Shown piece by piece: positions 24,465 through 31,696 of a stretch of 31,696 nucleotides of DNA. How positions within the stretch are numbered: position 1 is the stretch's first letter; the number at the start of each line of letters is the position of its first letter. The DNA comes from Candidatus Dadabacteria bacterium (lineage in GTDB: Bacteria; Desulfobacterota_D; UBA1144; Nemesobacterales; JADFKM01). The notes beneath the pieces were generated by a model, which saw only the letters and a list, made by a program, of their open reading frames with translations, was not told the DNA's origin and searched no databases. A program made the position numbers and the translations under genes. Location: positions 1-31,696 of the forward strand of contig JADFKM010000020.1 in assembly GCA_022564935.1 (NCBI GenBank). The letters run 5' to 3'.

Positions 24465-25259
24465 ATGAGTTTGTTGGACCGCAGGGCGATATCGGAGCGG
24501 CTCGATACTGAGTCCTTCGGCAGGACGATGTATGTGTTTTCCGAGGTGGGCTCGACGAATGAGGCGGCAAACGAGCTTGCCAGCAACGGCGCCCCTCACG
24601 GCACCGTGGTGATTGCCGACTCGCAGACAAGGGGCAGGGGCAGGATGGGCAGGAAGTGGCTGTCTCCTCCGGGATGCAACCTCTACATCTCAGTCATACT
24701 GCGTCCGGCCTTACCCGCGCGGGACGCCCCGTTCATTACGTTCGTAGCCTCTATAGCGCTGCATGAGGCAGCCACGGGCGCTGGAGTGAAGGCCTCGATC
24801 AAATGGCCGAACGACCTGCTTGCGGGAGTGAAGAAGGCGGCCGGGGTGCTCACGGAGATGGAGGTGGAGGGGGAGAAAGCAAAGTATATGGTGGTAGGTA
24901 TAGGCGTTAACCTGAACATGACTGACAAAATGCTTGCGGCCGAGCTGGGAGAGGTGGCTTCCGAAGCGACATCGTTTCTCGTAGCTTCGGGGAGAGAGGT
25001 GGACAGGGAAGCGTTTGCCGCATCGCTTATCAACCAGCTGGAGAAGAGATACACCGAGTTCATGAGCGCCGGCAAAGGGCCAATAATACAGCAGTGGACA
25101 AAAAGGTGCGGCTTGATAGGAAGGCAGGTGGAGGTGTGCGAAGGGGACTCGGTAACACGCGGGGTCGCCGAGGGGATAAACGAGGCGGGTCACCTCCTAT
25201 TGAGAAAAACAGGCGGAGAGGTTGAGGAGATTGTGACCGGGGACGTTGCTATTGTGTAG
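24465..25259 (+). CDS. birA: Biotin--[acetyl-CoA carboxylase] ligase, monofunctional
   Basis: Activates biotin as biotinyl-AMP and joins it to the carrier protein of acetyl-CoA carboxylase. The 264 residues include GSTNEAANELA (28-38), the biotin-AMP loop GRGRMGRKW (about 57-65), KWPNDLL and GIGVNLNM, and a small C-terminal SH3-like barrel. The N-terminal winged helix of E. coli BirA is absent, so this is the class that does not act as a DNA-binding repressor. ATG at 24465 has GGAGG nine bases upstream, next to a short palindrome. It is convergent with lepA and transcribed alone. Confidence 0.95.
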   Translation: MSLLDRRAISERLDTESFGRTMYVFSEVGSTNEAANELASNGAPHGTVVIADSQTRGRGRMGRKWLSPPGCNLYISVILRPALPARDAPFITFVASIALHEAATGAGVKASIKWPNDLLAGVKKAAGVLTEMEVEGEKAKYMVVGIGVNLNMTDKMLAAELGEVASEATSFLVASGREVDREAFAASLINQLEKRYTEFMSAGKGPIIQQWTKRCGLIGRQVEVCEGDSVTRGVAEGINEAGHLLLRKTGGEVEEIVTGDVAIV

Positions 25260-25348
25260 GAGCTTATTCCGTAGGAGGAGCCGGCCCGATGGGCGAAGAC
25301 ACCCTTCGTCGGTTATACATCACTCATGTGGCCTCAAATAAAGCGCAT

Positions 25349-25378
25349 GGCCGGTCGGAGCCGTAGGCGACACCGGCC
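25349..25378 (-). terminator. GC-rich hairpin after lepA, possible terminator
   Basis: Reading leftward from the lepA stop, GGCCGGT (25378-25372) pairs perfectly with ACCGGCC (25355-25349) around a loop that can form a GCC-TAC-GGC inner stem. CTTTATTT follows a few bases later. The T tract is weak and slightly displaced, so the terminator call is tentative. Confidence 0.35.
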
Positions 25379-25401
25379 CGGTTGGCGGCGGACACTGTCC
25401 G

Positions 25402-27195
25402 CTAGTTTTTGAGCACCGCCCGGAAGGCCTCCTGCGGGATTTCGATCTTTCCCACCTGCTTGAGGCGCTTCTTCCCCTTTTTTTGCTTTTCGAGGAGCTT
25501 CCTTTTCCGGGTCACGTCCCCGCCGTAGCACTTTGCGGTGACGTCCTTCCTAACCGCCTTCACCGTTTCCCTCGCAATTATCTTGCTACCTATTGCTGCT
25601 TGTATGGCCACTTCGTAGAGCTGGCGCGGTATCAGCTTGCGCAGTTTTTCGATGAGGTCTTTTCCCCTCTGGTAAGATTTTTCCTTGTGCACTATAATCG
25701 ACAAGGCGTCTACCGGCTCGCCGTTTATAAGCACGTCAAGCTTCACGAGATCCGAGGTCTTGTACCCCCTGGGGTCGTAGTCCATCGAGGCATACCCTCT
25801 GGATACAGACTTCAGGCGGTCGAAGAAATCGAACATTATCTCTGAGAGGGGCAGCTCGTACTCGACTATCACCCTGTCCTTGGTGAGATACTGCAAATTC
25901 TCCTGCTTGCCCCTCCTTGTTCTGCACAGCTCGAATATGGAGCCGAGGTAGGAGGCCGGGGTGTGTATGCTCACTAGCATCACCGGCTCCTCTATCGAGG
26001 CTATTTGGCCGATCGGCGGCAGCTTGCTCGGGTTGTCCACCTCTTTGACCTTGCCGTCGGTGGTGGAGACCCTGTAGATGACGGTGGGCGCGGTGGAGAT
26101 GAGCTCCAGCGCGGACTCGCGCTCGAGCCTCTCCCTCACTATATCCATGTGCAAAAGACCGAGGAAGCCGCACCGGAACCCGAAGCCGAGCGCCACGGAG
26201 CTCTCCGGCTCGTAAAAGAGCGAGGAGTCGTTGAGCCTCAGCTTCTCCAGGGCGTCCCGCAGCTTGTCGTAATCCCCCGGGTCAATTGGGTAGATGCCGC
26301 TGAACACCATGGGCTTCATCTCCCTGAACCCTTTAAGAGGCTCTTTGGCGGGGTTGGCTGCCTCCGTGATGGTGTCTCCCACCTTGGCCTCGCTGATTTC
26401 CTTTATCGAAGCTGCCACAAACCCCACTTCCCCGGTCGAGATCTCATCCACTTCCACGGCTCCGGGGGAGAAAATCGCCAGCTTTTTCACCTCGAATTCC
26501 CTGCCCGTGGACATGAGCTTTATACCCATACCCATCTTTATCCTCCCTTCGAACACCCGCACCAGCATCACGACTCCCTGGTAAAAGTCGAACCAGCTGT
26601 CGAAGATTAAGGCTTTGGTGGGTTTGGCGGAGTTGTCCGGGGGAGGCGGTATCCTGTGCACTATGGCTTCGAGCACTTCGGCTGTGCCCGTTCCGATCTT
26701 CGCGCTCGTAAGTATAGCCTCTTGGGAGTCTATGCCTATTACTTCCTCTATTTCCTGTTTGATCCTTTCGGGCTCTGCGGCCTGGAGGTCGATCTTGTTG
26801 ACCACGGGCACAAGCTCAAGCCCGGAGTCCACTGCCATGTAGGCGTTGGCTACGGTTTGCGCCTCGACACCCTGAGATGCGTCTACTACCAGGAGCGCGC
26901 CCTCGCAGGCCATGAGGCTCCTGGACACCTCGTAGCTGAAATCAACGTGCCCGGGGGTGTCGATCAGGTTGAACTGGTAGGTATGGCCGTCCTGCGCCCT
27001 GTAGTTAATCCTCACGGCTTGGGCTTTAATAGTTATCCCGCGCTCTCGCTCAAGCTCCATCTTGTCGAGGAACTGCTCCTTCATCTCCCGCTCGGGGACG
27101 GTTCCCGTGAGCTCCAGCATCCTATCGGCAAGGGTTGACTTGCCGTGGTTTACATGGGCTATTATAGAGAAGTTCCTTATATATTTAGGTTCCAT
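25402..27195 (-). CDS. lepA: Translation factor LepA (elongation factor 4)
   Basis: A ribosome-bound GTPase involved in initiation, assembly or back-translocation. The 597 residues match full-length family members: GTPase domain with the P-loop AHVNHGKST (13-21), [26 protein letters not shown] and [13 protein letters not shown], then domain II, EF-G-like domains III and V, and the LepA-specific C-terminal domain ([40 protein letters not shown]). The P-loop has Asn16 where the family nearly always has Asp (HIDHGK). ATG at 27195 has no clear Shine-Dalgarno sequence. It is convergent with birA and divergent from gspC, with a predicted promoter about 145 bases upstream. Confidence 0.96.
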   Translation of the reverse strand: MEPKYIRNFSIIAHVNHGKSTLADRMLELTGTVPEREMKEQFLDKMELERERGITIKAQAVRINYRAQDGHTYQFNLIDTPGHVDFSYEVSRSLMACEGALLVVDASQGVEAQTVANAYMAVDSGLELVPVVNKIDLQAAEPERIKQEIEEVIGIDSQEAILTSAKIGTGTAEVLEAIVHRIPPPPDNSAKPTKALIFDSWFDFYQGVVMLVRVFEGRIKMGMGIKLMSTGREFEVKKLAIFSPGAVEVDEISTGEVGFVAASIKEISEAKVGDTITEAANPAKEPLKGFREMKPMVFSGIYPIDPGDYDKLRDALEKLRLNDSSLFYEPESSVALGFGFRCGFLGLLHMDIVRERLERESALELISTAPTVIYRVSTTDGKVKEVDNPSKLPPIGQIASIEEPVMLVSIHTPASYLGSIFELCRTRRGKQENLQYLTKDRVIVEYELPLSEIMFDFFDRLKSVSRGYASMDYDPRGYKTSDLVKLDVLINGEPVDALSIIVHKEKSYQRGKDLIEKLRKLIPRQLYEVAIQAAIGSKIIARETVKAVRKDVTAKCYGGDVTRKRKLLEKQKKGKKRLKQVGKIEIPQEAFRAVLKN

Positions 27196-27338
27196 CCAAT
27201 CGGGGCCCGGTTACTAGAGCTTCCTCCAGTCCATTGACTGAAAAAAGCGGCGAAAAAAAATTGTGATATTTTCAGCGTGGTCTGATGAGCAGAATCGTTA
27301 ATTCTATCTTCCTCTCCCCCTTCTCCCTTCACCCAATT

Positions 27339-27366
27339 AAATTATATTGAGAGCGGGAATTGTCAA
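27339..27366 (-). promoter_or_regulatory. Predicted promoter of lepA
   Basis: Reading leftward, a perfect TTGACA (27361-27366) is followed after 16 bases by TAATTT (27339-27344). A perfect TATAAT overlaps it at 27341-27346 with a 14-base spacer. The leader before the lepA ATG would be about 135-140 bases. Confidence 0.5.
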
Positions 27367-27448
27367 GCGTAAAGGGCGCCAATCTACGCCCACTGTCACA
27401 CAAAAAAGGGTTGATTTCGAGTGGGAAAACGGTACATTTAGTTGGGAA

Positions 27449-27459
27449 GGGGGGGGGGG
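27449..27459. repeat. Homopolymer run of 11 G
   Basis: Eleven consecutive G on the plus strand, outside any called gene, about 110 bases from the lepA promoter and 340 bases before gspC. Such tracts can change length by slippage; it may also be a sequencing artefact. Confidence 0.8.
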
Positions 27460-27741
27460 TAACTAATAGTGTCCGCTCCCCGGCACCACAGACGGGGCGG
27501 ATTAACTTCCCTTTTATCGCAGGTTGTTTTTTCCCCTCTGCGCAGTTTTTAGGTTGTTATGCTGTTAAGTATTGACTGGGTTTCATGCGTTGGTGCCGGA
27601 GTATTTAATTTAGAATGGTGGAGCCTCCGAGTAACCTTATAGCATCATTATGCTTCGTTGGTAATGAGCTTTAAAGGGAGGGGCAGGCATTCTGTGAGAT
27701 TTTTTCCGGGCTGAAGGATAGTAAGAACCTTTGAGAAACCC

Positions 27742-27770
27742 TTGACATATAAAGTTATAGACTTTAATTT
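27742..27770 (+). promoter_or_regulatory. Predicted promoter of gspC
   Basis: A perfect TTGACA (27742-27747), 17 bases, then a weak -10 box TAATTT (27765-27770). The gspC ATG is at 27801. Confidence 0.45.
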
Positions 27771-27800
27771 TATTATGAAACTTAACTGAATTACTTAATT

Positions 27801-28775
27801 ATGGTTTTATCTATTCTAAAGAAGTATATTTGGGTCATTAATCTGGCTCTGCTGGCGGGAGTTTCCTACAGCGTTGCCGGGCTCATAAACAACAACATCG
27901 CTCAATCGATCTACCCGCTGGAATTTCAGGCCGGCCAAACCCAGGACTCCGTTGCCGCGAACAGGAGACACGCTTACCGTTCCTCCAGGCGCAAGTCCAA
28001 GCAAACCTACGACGTCATAATGGACAGGAACCTTTTCGGTGTTGAAGATCCTTTTGGAAGCAATGGCGGGCCATTGGGTCAGGGAGTGAATGCTCCCAGA
28101 TCCACTCTAAGGGTCGAGCTTCTTGCCACGAGCATCAGAGTTGCCAGGGAAGAGCAGTCTGAGACGGGAATGATGTTGATTACCAAGGAAAGAAAATCGA
28201 AGGCCGTTATCAAGAACCTTGACACCGGGAAAATAAAGAGTTACACCGAGGGCGATAAGATAGACATCATCACGAACGAGTCGGTGAAGCTCCTTCAAAT
28301 CGAGAGCTGCCGGGCGGTCATCAGGAGACCCACGGGCAGGGAGGCTATTGAGTGTAAAAAGGATTTGAATACCAAATCAGTGGTTAATGTTGCCACCCCT
28401 CCCAGAAGAAACCCCGGGTTCAAGAGCCTCAGTAAACACGAAGGGGTAGTGAGGATTGATAAAGACCATTTCGAGGTTGACAGGAAGCTGCTTGACGAGA
28501 AGTTGAGCAATCTTGGCACGCTTTTATCGGAAATCAGGGTCATCCCCGAGGAGGACGGGCTCAAATTCGTGAAAGTCACCAGGGGCAGCCTTTTTAACAG
28601 CATTGGTATTAGGAGAGGGGATATTCTGCACCGAATAAATTCTGTTGAACTATCCAACGTTACTAACCTTGAAGACGCCCTCAGTGTATTCGAAGAGTTG
28701 AGAGGACAGGATAATTTCACTCTGGATATCACCCGTCGTAGCAAGAAGTACACCTTCAAGTATACTGTTAAGTAA
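27801..28775 (+). CDS. gspC: Type II secretion inner-membrane linker protein GspC, PDZ type
   Basis: Connects the inner-membrane platform of the type II secretion system to the GspD channel. The 324 residues show a short cytoplasmic start, one membrane helix (about 10-32), the family motif MDRNLFGVEDPF near 73-84, the HR (homology region) domain (about 95-190) that contacts GspD N0, a linker, and a C-terminal PDZ domain (about 240-322, with GLKFVKVTRGSLFNSIGIRRGD and LHRINSVELSNVTNLEDAL). The length is typical. It is followed 148 bases later by gspD on the same strand, the usual order. ATG at 27801 precedes the membrane helix directly; no ribosome site is obvious. Confidence 0.88.
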   Translation: MVLSILKKYIWVINLALLAGVSYSVAGLINNNIAQSIYPLEFQAGQTQDSVAANRRHAYRSSRRKSKQTYDVIMDRNLFGVEDPFGSNGGPLGQGVNAPRSTLRVELLATSIRVAREEQSETGMMLITKERKSKAVIKNLDTGKIKSYTEGDKIDIITNESVKLLQIESCRAVIRRPTGREAIECKKDLNTKSVVNVATPPRRNPGFKSLSKHEGVVRIDKDHFEVDRKLLDEKLSNLGTLLSEIRVIPEEDGLKFVKVTRGSLFNSIGIRRGDILHRINSVELSNVTNLEDALSVFEELRGQDNFTLDITRRSKKYTFKYTVK

Positions 28776-28849
28776 TCTTGTGTCGATGGATCTTGTATAG
28801 CATGCAAATTTAGAAAAGGTGTGGAATACTAAAGTTCACTACCTTATTT

Positions 28850-28858
28850 TGGTATAAT
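28850..28858 (+). promoter_or_regulatory. Extended -10 promoter candidate before gspD
   Basis: TGG-TATAAT (28850-28858) is an extended -10 element with no good -35 box. It lies 65 bases before the preferred gspD start and could allow gspD expression separate from gspC. Confidence 0.35.
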
Positions 28859-28923
28859 TGGAGCGTCTGTATACCAGTTGAAAACGTATCCTTATCAAAC
28901 TGTTGAGCAGGGGAGTGATGTGT

Positions 28924-31686
28924 ATGTATTTAGTAAGCCCTCGTTTAGCTTTGTTCGCGGTGCTGGCTTTTTTTTTGGTCTCGCCTGACTGCCGGGCTAT
29001 GTTCGGCTCTCTAGACCGGACGCCGTCGAGCAGCGGCGATTCCATTAAGGGCGCTCCCGCAGGAGGCAATGTCTTCCCCCATCAGCCCACAATTGATGCT
29101 TCCGTAGTCGTGACACAGTCTTACGAAGCGGTGCCTCCCGTCTCCCCCCGGAATGGAGAAGGGGTAGGAGAGAAGGATGGGGGAGATGACCCGGACACCG
29201 AAGAGGGGTATGTCGCAGAAGATACGGCGGCGCAGACAGCACCCCCTACTTATGCGGAAACCGACACTGAAGAGCCGAATTCAGATGAACGGGACGAGGA
29301 ACCTAAGAGCATCGACCGGCTGCGCCGTGAGAGGATAGAGAGGTCCAGAAACCGGTTAGAACGCATCAAGGAATTAGGGGGGAAGTCCGGGAGCTCTAAA
29401 AGGACTGAAAGACCCCTCGCTCCCAGGGGCGCCCAGCCCGCTCCACCGTCCTCTGCTTTAGCTGCCGGGGAGACCGTCGACGATGAAGACGTGATAACTA
29501 TCAGCTCTGAGATGAGCATCGGCGACCTGATTCAGCTAATGAGCGAGCTCACAGGCGAAGTGTACCTGCCGGATGAGTCCGTAAAGACAAAGAGGGTTAC
29601 TATAGTAGCTCCTCACGGAATTATGGGGAAAAACGCTAAGCGTGTTTTCGATGCTATCCTCGACCTCCACGGCTTCTCCATCGTGAAAAAGGGCAGTGTG
29701 AACCTGATAGTTCCCAAGCGCGATATCAAGACCCAAAGCCTGCCTCTTGAGATGGGCGATGCCAAGTCCGATACTTCCGACCGGTTCGTGACCCGAGTCG
29801 TGCAGCTTAAAAACCTGAGCGCCTCTGATGTGGCAACCACGCTTCGTCCGTTTGTTTCTAAAGAAGGCGACATAGTGGCCTATCCCAGCTCGAATACCCT
29901 GATAATTGTGGAGATACAGTCCAACCTTAGAAGGCTCCTTGATCTCATCGACAACATTGATGTTAAAACGGTTGTCGAGTTTATCAAGATTCAAAACATG
30001 GAAGCCGTCGAGATGGCGGAGAAAATCGTCGAGATATTCGGCGGCGGAAGCACGGCCACCGTTCCCAGGGCTTCCAGTCGGGCATCGGGCTCCGCAGCCG
30101 TGGCCCAGCGCCAGAGGGCGTCCAGAGAAAGGCGCACCACCGGCCGCGCGGCCAGGGCTCAGGGCACGGGAGCCCCGGGACAGCAGTTCTATCTGGGATT
30201 CAAGATAGTGATAGATGAGAGGACAAACACACTGATAATCACCGCCCACGGAGATGATTTAAAAAAGATAAAGGCCATAATAAAAAAATTGGATGTCGAA
30301 GTGGATCAGCCCGAGCAGGGGATTTACGTTATCCGCCTTCGAAATGCCGATGCGGATCAAATGGTCAGCGTCCTCTCGAACCTCATCTCCGGCACAGGCG
30401 GAACGACCTCCCGTGGGAGGACTCAGCGGACTACGACTCCCCGAACAACCACAAGGGGCGTTCTTACCGGAACGACGACCGGCAGGAGGGGCTTATCGCA
30501 AACCGGCGACTTCTCTGCTCTGAGCAGTAGCGCAATCCAGCGGCAGTTAAGTCAGGGCGGAGGAATTTCTGCCATCGTGGCCGAGGCCGACGGGCTCAGG
30601 ATCACGGCCGACTCCGCTACGAATTCCATAATTATCATAGGCTCCAGGAAGGACTACGAAATAATTGTATCGGTAGTAGACCAGCTGGATATTAGGAGGA
30701 AGCAGGTGTTTGTCGAAGCCGTTATTATGGAAGTGAGCCTCGACCAGCTCCGCTCCGTAGGAGCGAACTTGAGCCTGGGTTTTACCTTCAACAACGACAA
30801 CCTGGGTTTCGGGGGCAGCTTGCTTCCCGGAGTGCCGAGCCTCCTGGGCATCGCCGCCTCGTCCGAGGCGGCGATTTCGCTGCTAGGCGGCCTGTCGGGA
30901 CTGTTCCTCGGCGTGATCGGGGAAGAGATAGACCCCGACGGCTCGGGGCCGATTCCACCCATTCCCTCGTTCAGCGCTATCTTCCAGGCGCTGACCTCGC
31001 TAACGGATGTCAACATACTATCAACCCCCAGTCTGCTCACGATCGACAACGAAGAGGCTGAGATAGTCGTTGCGGACATCATACCGTTTCCCACTGGAAC
31101 CACAATTGGGACTAGCGGCGTGACCGTTCAGACCATCGACCGTCAGCCCGTAGGTATCAGGCTTGCAATTACCCCCCAGATAGGCGAGGGGGATTACCTT
31201 TACCTCAACATACGCACCGAGGTCTCCGAAGTGAGACAGGCAACGGTGCCGGGGCTCAATACACAGGAATTCGGTATCGCCACCACTACACGCACTGCTG
31301 ATTCGTCTGTGATCGTCAAGGACGGCCAGACGATCGTCATCTCCGGCATCCTGCGCGACCAGGAATCCAAGGTCGAGCGCAAGGTTCCGTTCTTCGGCGA
31401 CCTCCCGCTGATCGGTGCGTTGTTCACCTCGATCGACACCCAGCAGACGCGCACGGAGCTCATCGCCTTCATCACGCCGTTCATCGTCGAGAACCCCGAC
31501 GAGAACGACGACAACTTCAACGCGGACGCGCGGCAGCGCCTCCTCGAACTCAGCAAGCCGCTGGACGACCAGGTCGTGACGGCGATCGACCCCGAGAAGG
31601 TCAAGTCGCGTCTCCTGATGGAGCGGTACAAGCAGTACACCGAGCGAGACAGCAGGCCCGCCAGGCCCGACCGCGACGGCGAGTGA
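28924..31686 (+). CDS. gspD: Type II secretion outer-membrane secretin GspD
   Basis: Forms the outer-membrane channel for folded periplasmic proteins. ATG 28924 is chosen (AGGGGAG eight bases upstream) over ATG 28918 and TTG 28903, giving 920 residues. A signal peptide (about 1-22) is followed by an acidic, Pro-rich segment of about 160 residues that is unusually long. Then come N0 (about 188-272), N1 (about 287-350, FVTRVVQLKNLSASDV), N2 (about 350-455) and N3 (about 465-600), the last two with Thr/Arg/Gly-rich loops. The secretin core (QVFVEAVIMEVS to LIAFITPFIVEN, with VPFFGDLPLIGALF) closes it. The last 378 bases (from 31309) have sharply different codon use from the rest. The stop lies 10 bases before the window end. 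Confidence 0.94.
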   Translation: MYLVSPRLALFAVLAFFLVSPDCRAMFGSLDRTPSSSGDSIKGAPAGGNVFPHQPTIDASVVVTQSYEAVPPVSPRNGEGVGEKDGGDDPDTEEGYVAEDTAAQTAPPTYAETDTEEPNSDERDEEPKSIDRLRRERIERSRNRLERIKELGGKSGSSKRTERPLAPRGAQPAPPSSALAAGETVDDEDVITISSEMSIGDLIQLMSELTGEVYLPDESVKTKRVTIVAPHGIMGKNAKRVFDAILDLHGFSIVKKGSVNLIVPKRDIKTQSLPLEMGDAKSDTSDRFVTRVVQLKNLSASDVATTLRPFVSKEGDIVAYPSSNTLIIVEIQSNLRRLLDLIDNIDVKTVVEFIKIQNMEAVEMAEKIVEIFGGGSTATVPRASSRASGSAAVAQRQRASRERRTTGRAARAQGTGAPGQQFYLGFKIVIDERTNTLIITAHGDDLKKIKAIIKKLDVEVDQPEQGIYVIRLRNADADQMVSVLSNLISGTGGTTSRGRTQRTTTPRTTTRGVLTGTTTGRRGLSQTGDFSALSSSAIQRQLSQGGGISAIVAEADGLRITADSATNSIIIIGSRKDYEIIVSVVDQLDIRRKQVFVEAVIMEVSLDQLRSVGANLSLGFTFNNDNLGFGGSLLPGVPSLLGIAASSEAAISLLGGLSGLFLGVIGEEIDPDGSGPIPPIPSFSAIFQALTSLTDVNILSTPSLLTIDNEEAEIVVADIIPFPTGTTIGTSGVTVQTIDRQPVGIRLAITPQIGEGDYLYLNIRTEVSEVRQATVPGLNTQEFGIATTTRTADSSVIVKDGQTIVISGILRDQESKVERKVPFFGDLPLIGALFTSIDTQQTRTELIAFITPFIVENPDENDDNFNADARQRLLELSKPLDDQVVTAIDPEKVKSRLLMERYKQYTERDSRPARPDRDGE

Positions 31687-31696
31687 TCACTCGGAT

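Larger units (their letters stand above)
27196..27800. other. 605-base intergenic region between divergent lepA and gspC
   Basis: No supported gene. It contains the predicted lepA promoter (27339-27366), a run of 11 G (27449-27459), a GC-rich imperfect hairpin (CCG-CT-CCCCG with CGGGG-CGG, about 27473-27500) without a T run, and the predicted gspC promoter (27742-27770). A 71-codon frame at 27360-27575 begins inside the lepA promoter, has no ribosome site and shows no family signature; I do not call it. Confidence 0.5.

Noticed and set aside
27360-27575. 71-codon plus-strand frame containing the G run
   Set aside because: It starts with TTG inside the predicted lepA promoter, has no ribosome site, and its middle is an artefact of the homopolymer; no family signature.

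Overview
The window looks like chromosomal DNA from a rod-shaped, Gram-negative (diderm) bacterium. The support is a complete MreB/C/D-PBP2-RodA elongation block, the first two type II secretion genes (gspC, gspD) and a phosphoheptose isomerase that serves LPS heptose synthesis. The gene content would suit a Deltaproteobacteria-like lineage or an allied candidate phylum, but no rRNA or other decisive marker is present, so that placement is inference. Base composition is moderately GC-rich, arginine AGG/AGA codons are common, and TTG and GTG starts occur. No tRNA, rRNA, CRISPR array, insertion sequence or phage gene was seen.

Layout. 1-6.2 kb is mostly minus strand: a 5' part of prs (PRPP synthetase), a plus-strand flavin/F420-type oxidoreductase, eda, and then a run transcribed mutL > gmhA > siroheme dehydrogenase > a decayed yacG > efp. 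6.4-7.0 kb holds two small unassigned genes. 7.3-10.5 kb holds an exported protein with three copies of one domain, then a GGDEF protein with a degraded HD-GYP domain. 11-16.6 kb is the rod operon, overlapping from mreC onward. 16.7-18.7 kb is xseB-ispA-tlyA. 18.8-21.5 kb carries an M24 peptidase, a divergent H-NOX/DUF2378-like gene and mazG. 21.6-24.3 kb is a minus-strand block: P1-family hydrolase, pyrK, pyrD. 24.5-27.2 kb holds monofunctional birA and, convergent to it, lepA. 27.8-31.7 kb is gspC-gspD, with gspD ending 10 bases before the window does.

How the genes work together. Prs and PyrKD supply PRPP and orotate for pyrimidines. Mre/PBP2/RodA build the lateral cell wall. MutL, XseB and MazG protect the genome and nucleotide pool. 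EF-P, LepA and TlyA act on the ribosome. GspC/D start a type II secretion system whose other genes lie outside the window.

Most of the window is ordinary core genome and I found no clear new multi-gene system. The best second looks are: a yacG gene broken by two frameshifts and a stop that can be reconstructed base by base; an abrupt codon-usage switch in the last 378 bases of gspD; three genes without a ribosome-binding site whose -10 box sits exactly 7 bases before ATG; the triple-repeat exported protein beside the GGDEF/pseudo-HD-GYP protein; and glutamine in place of the modified lysine in the EF-P loop.
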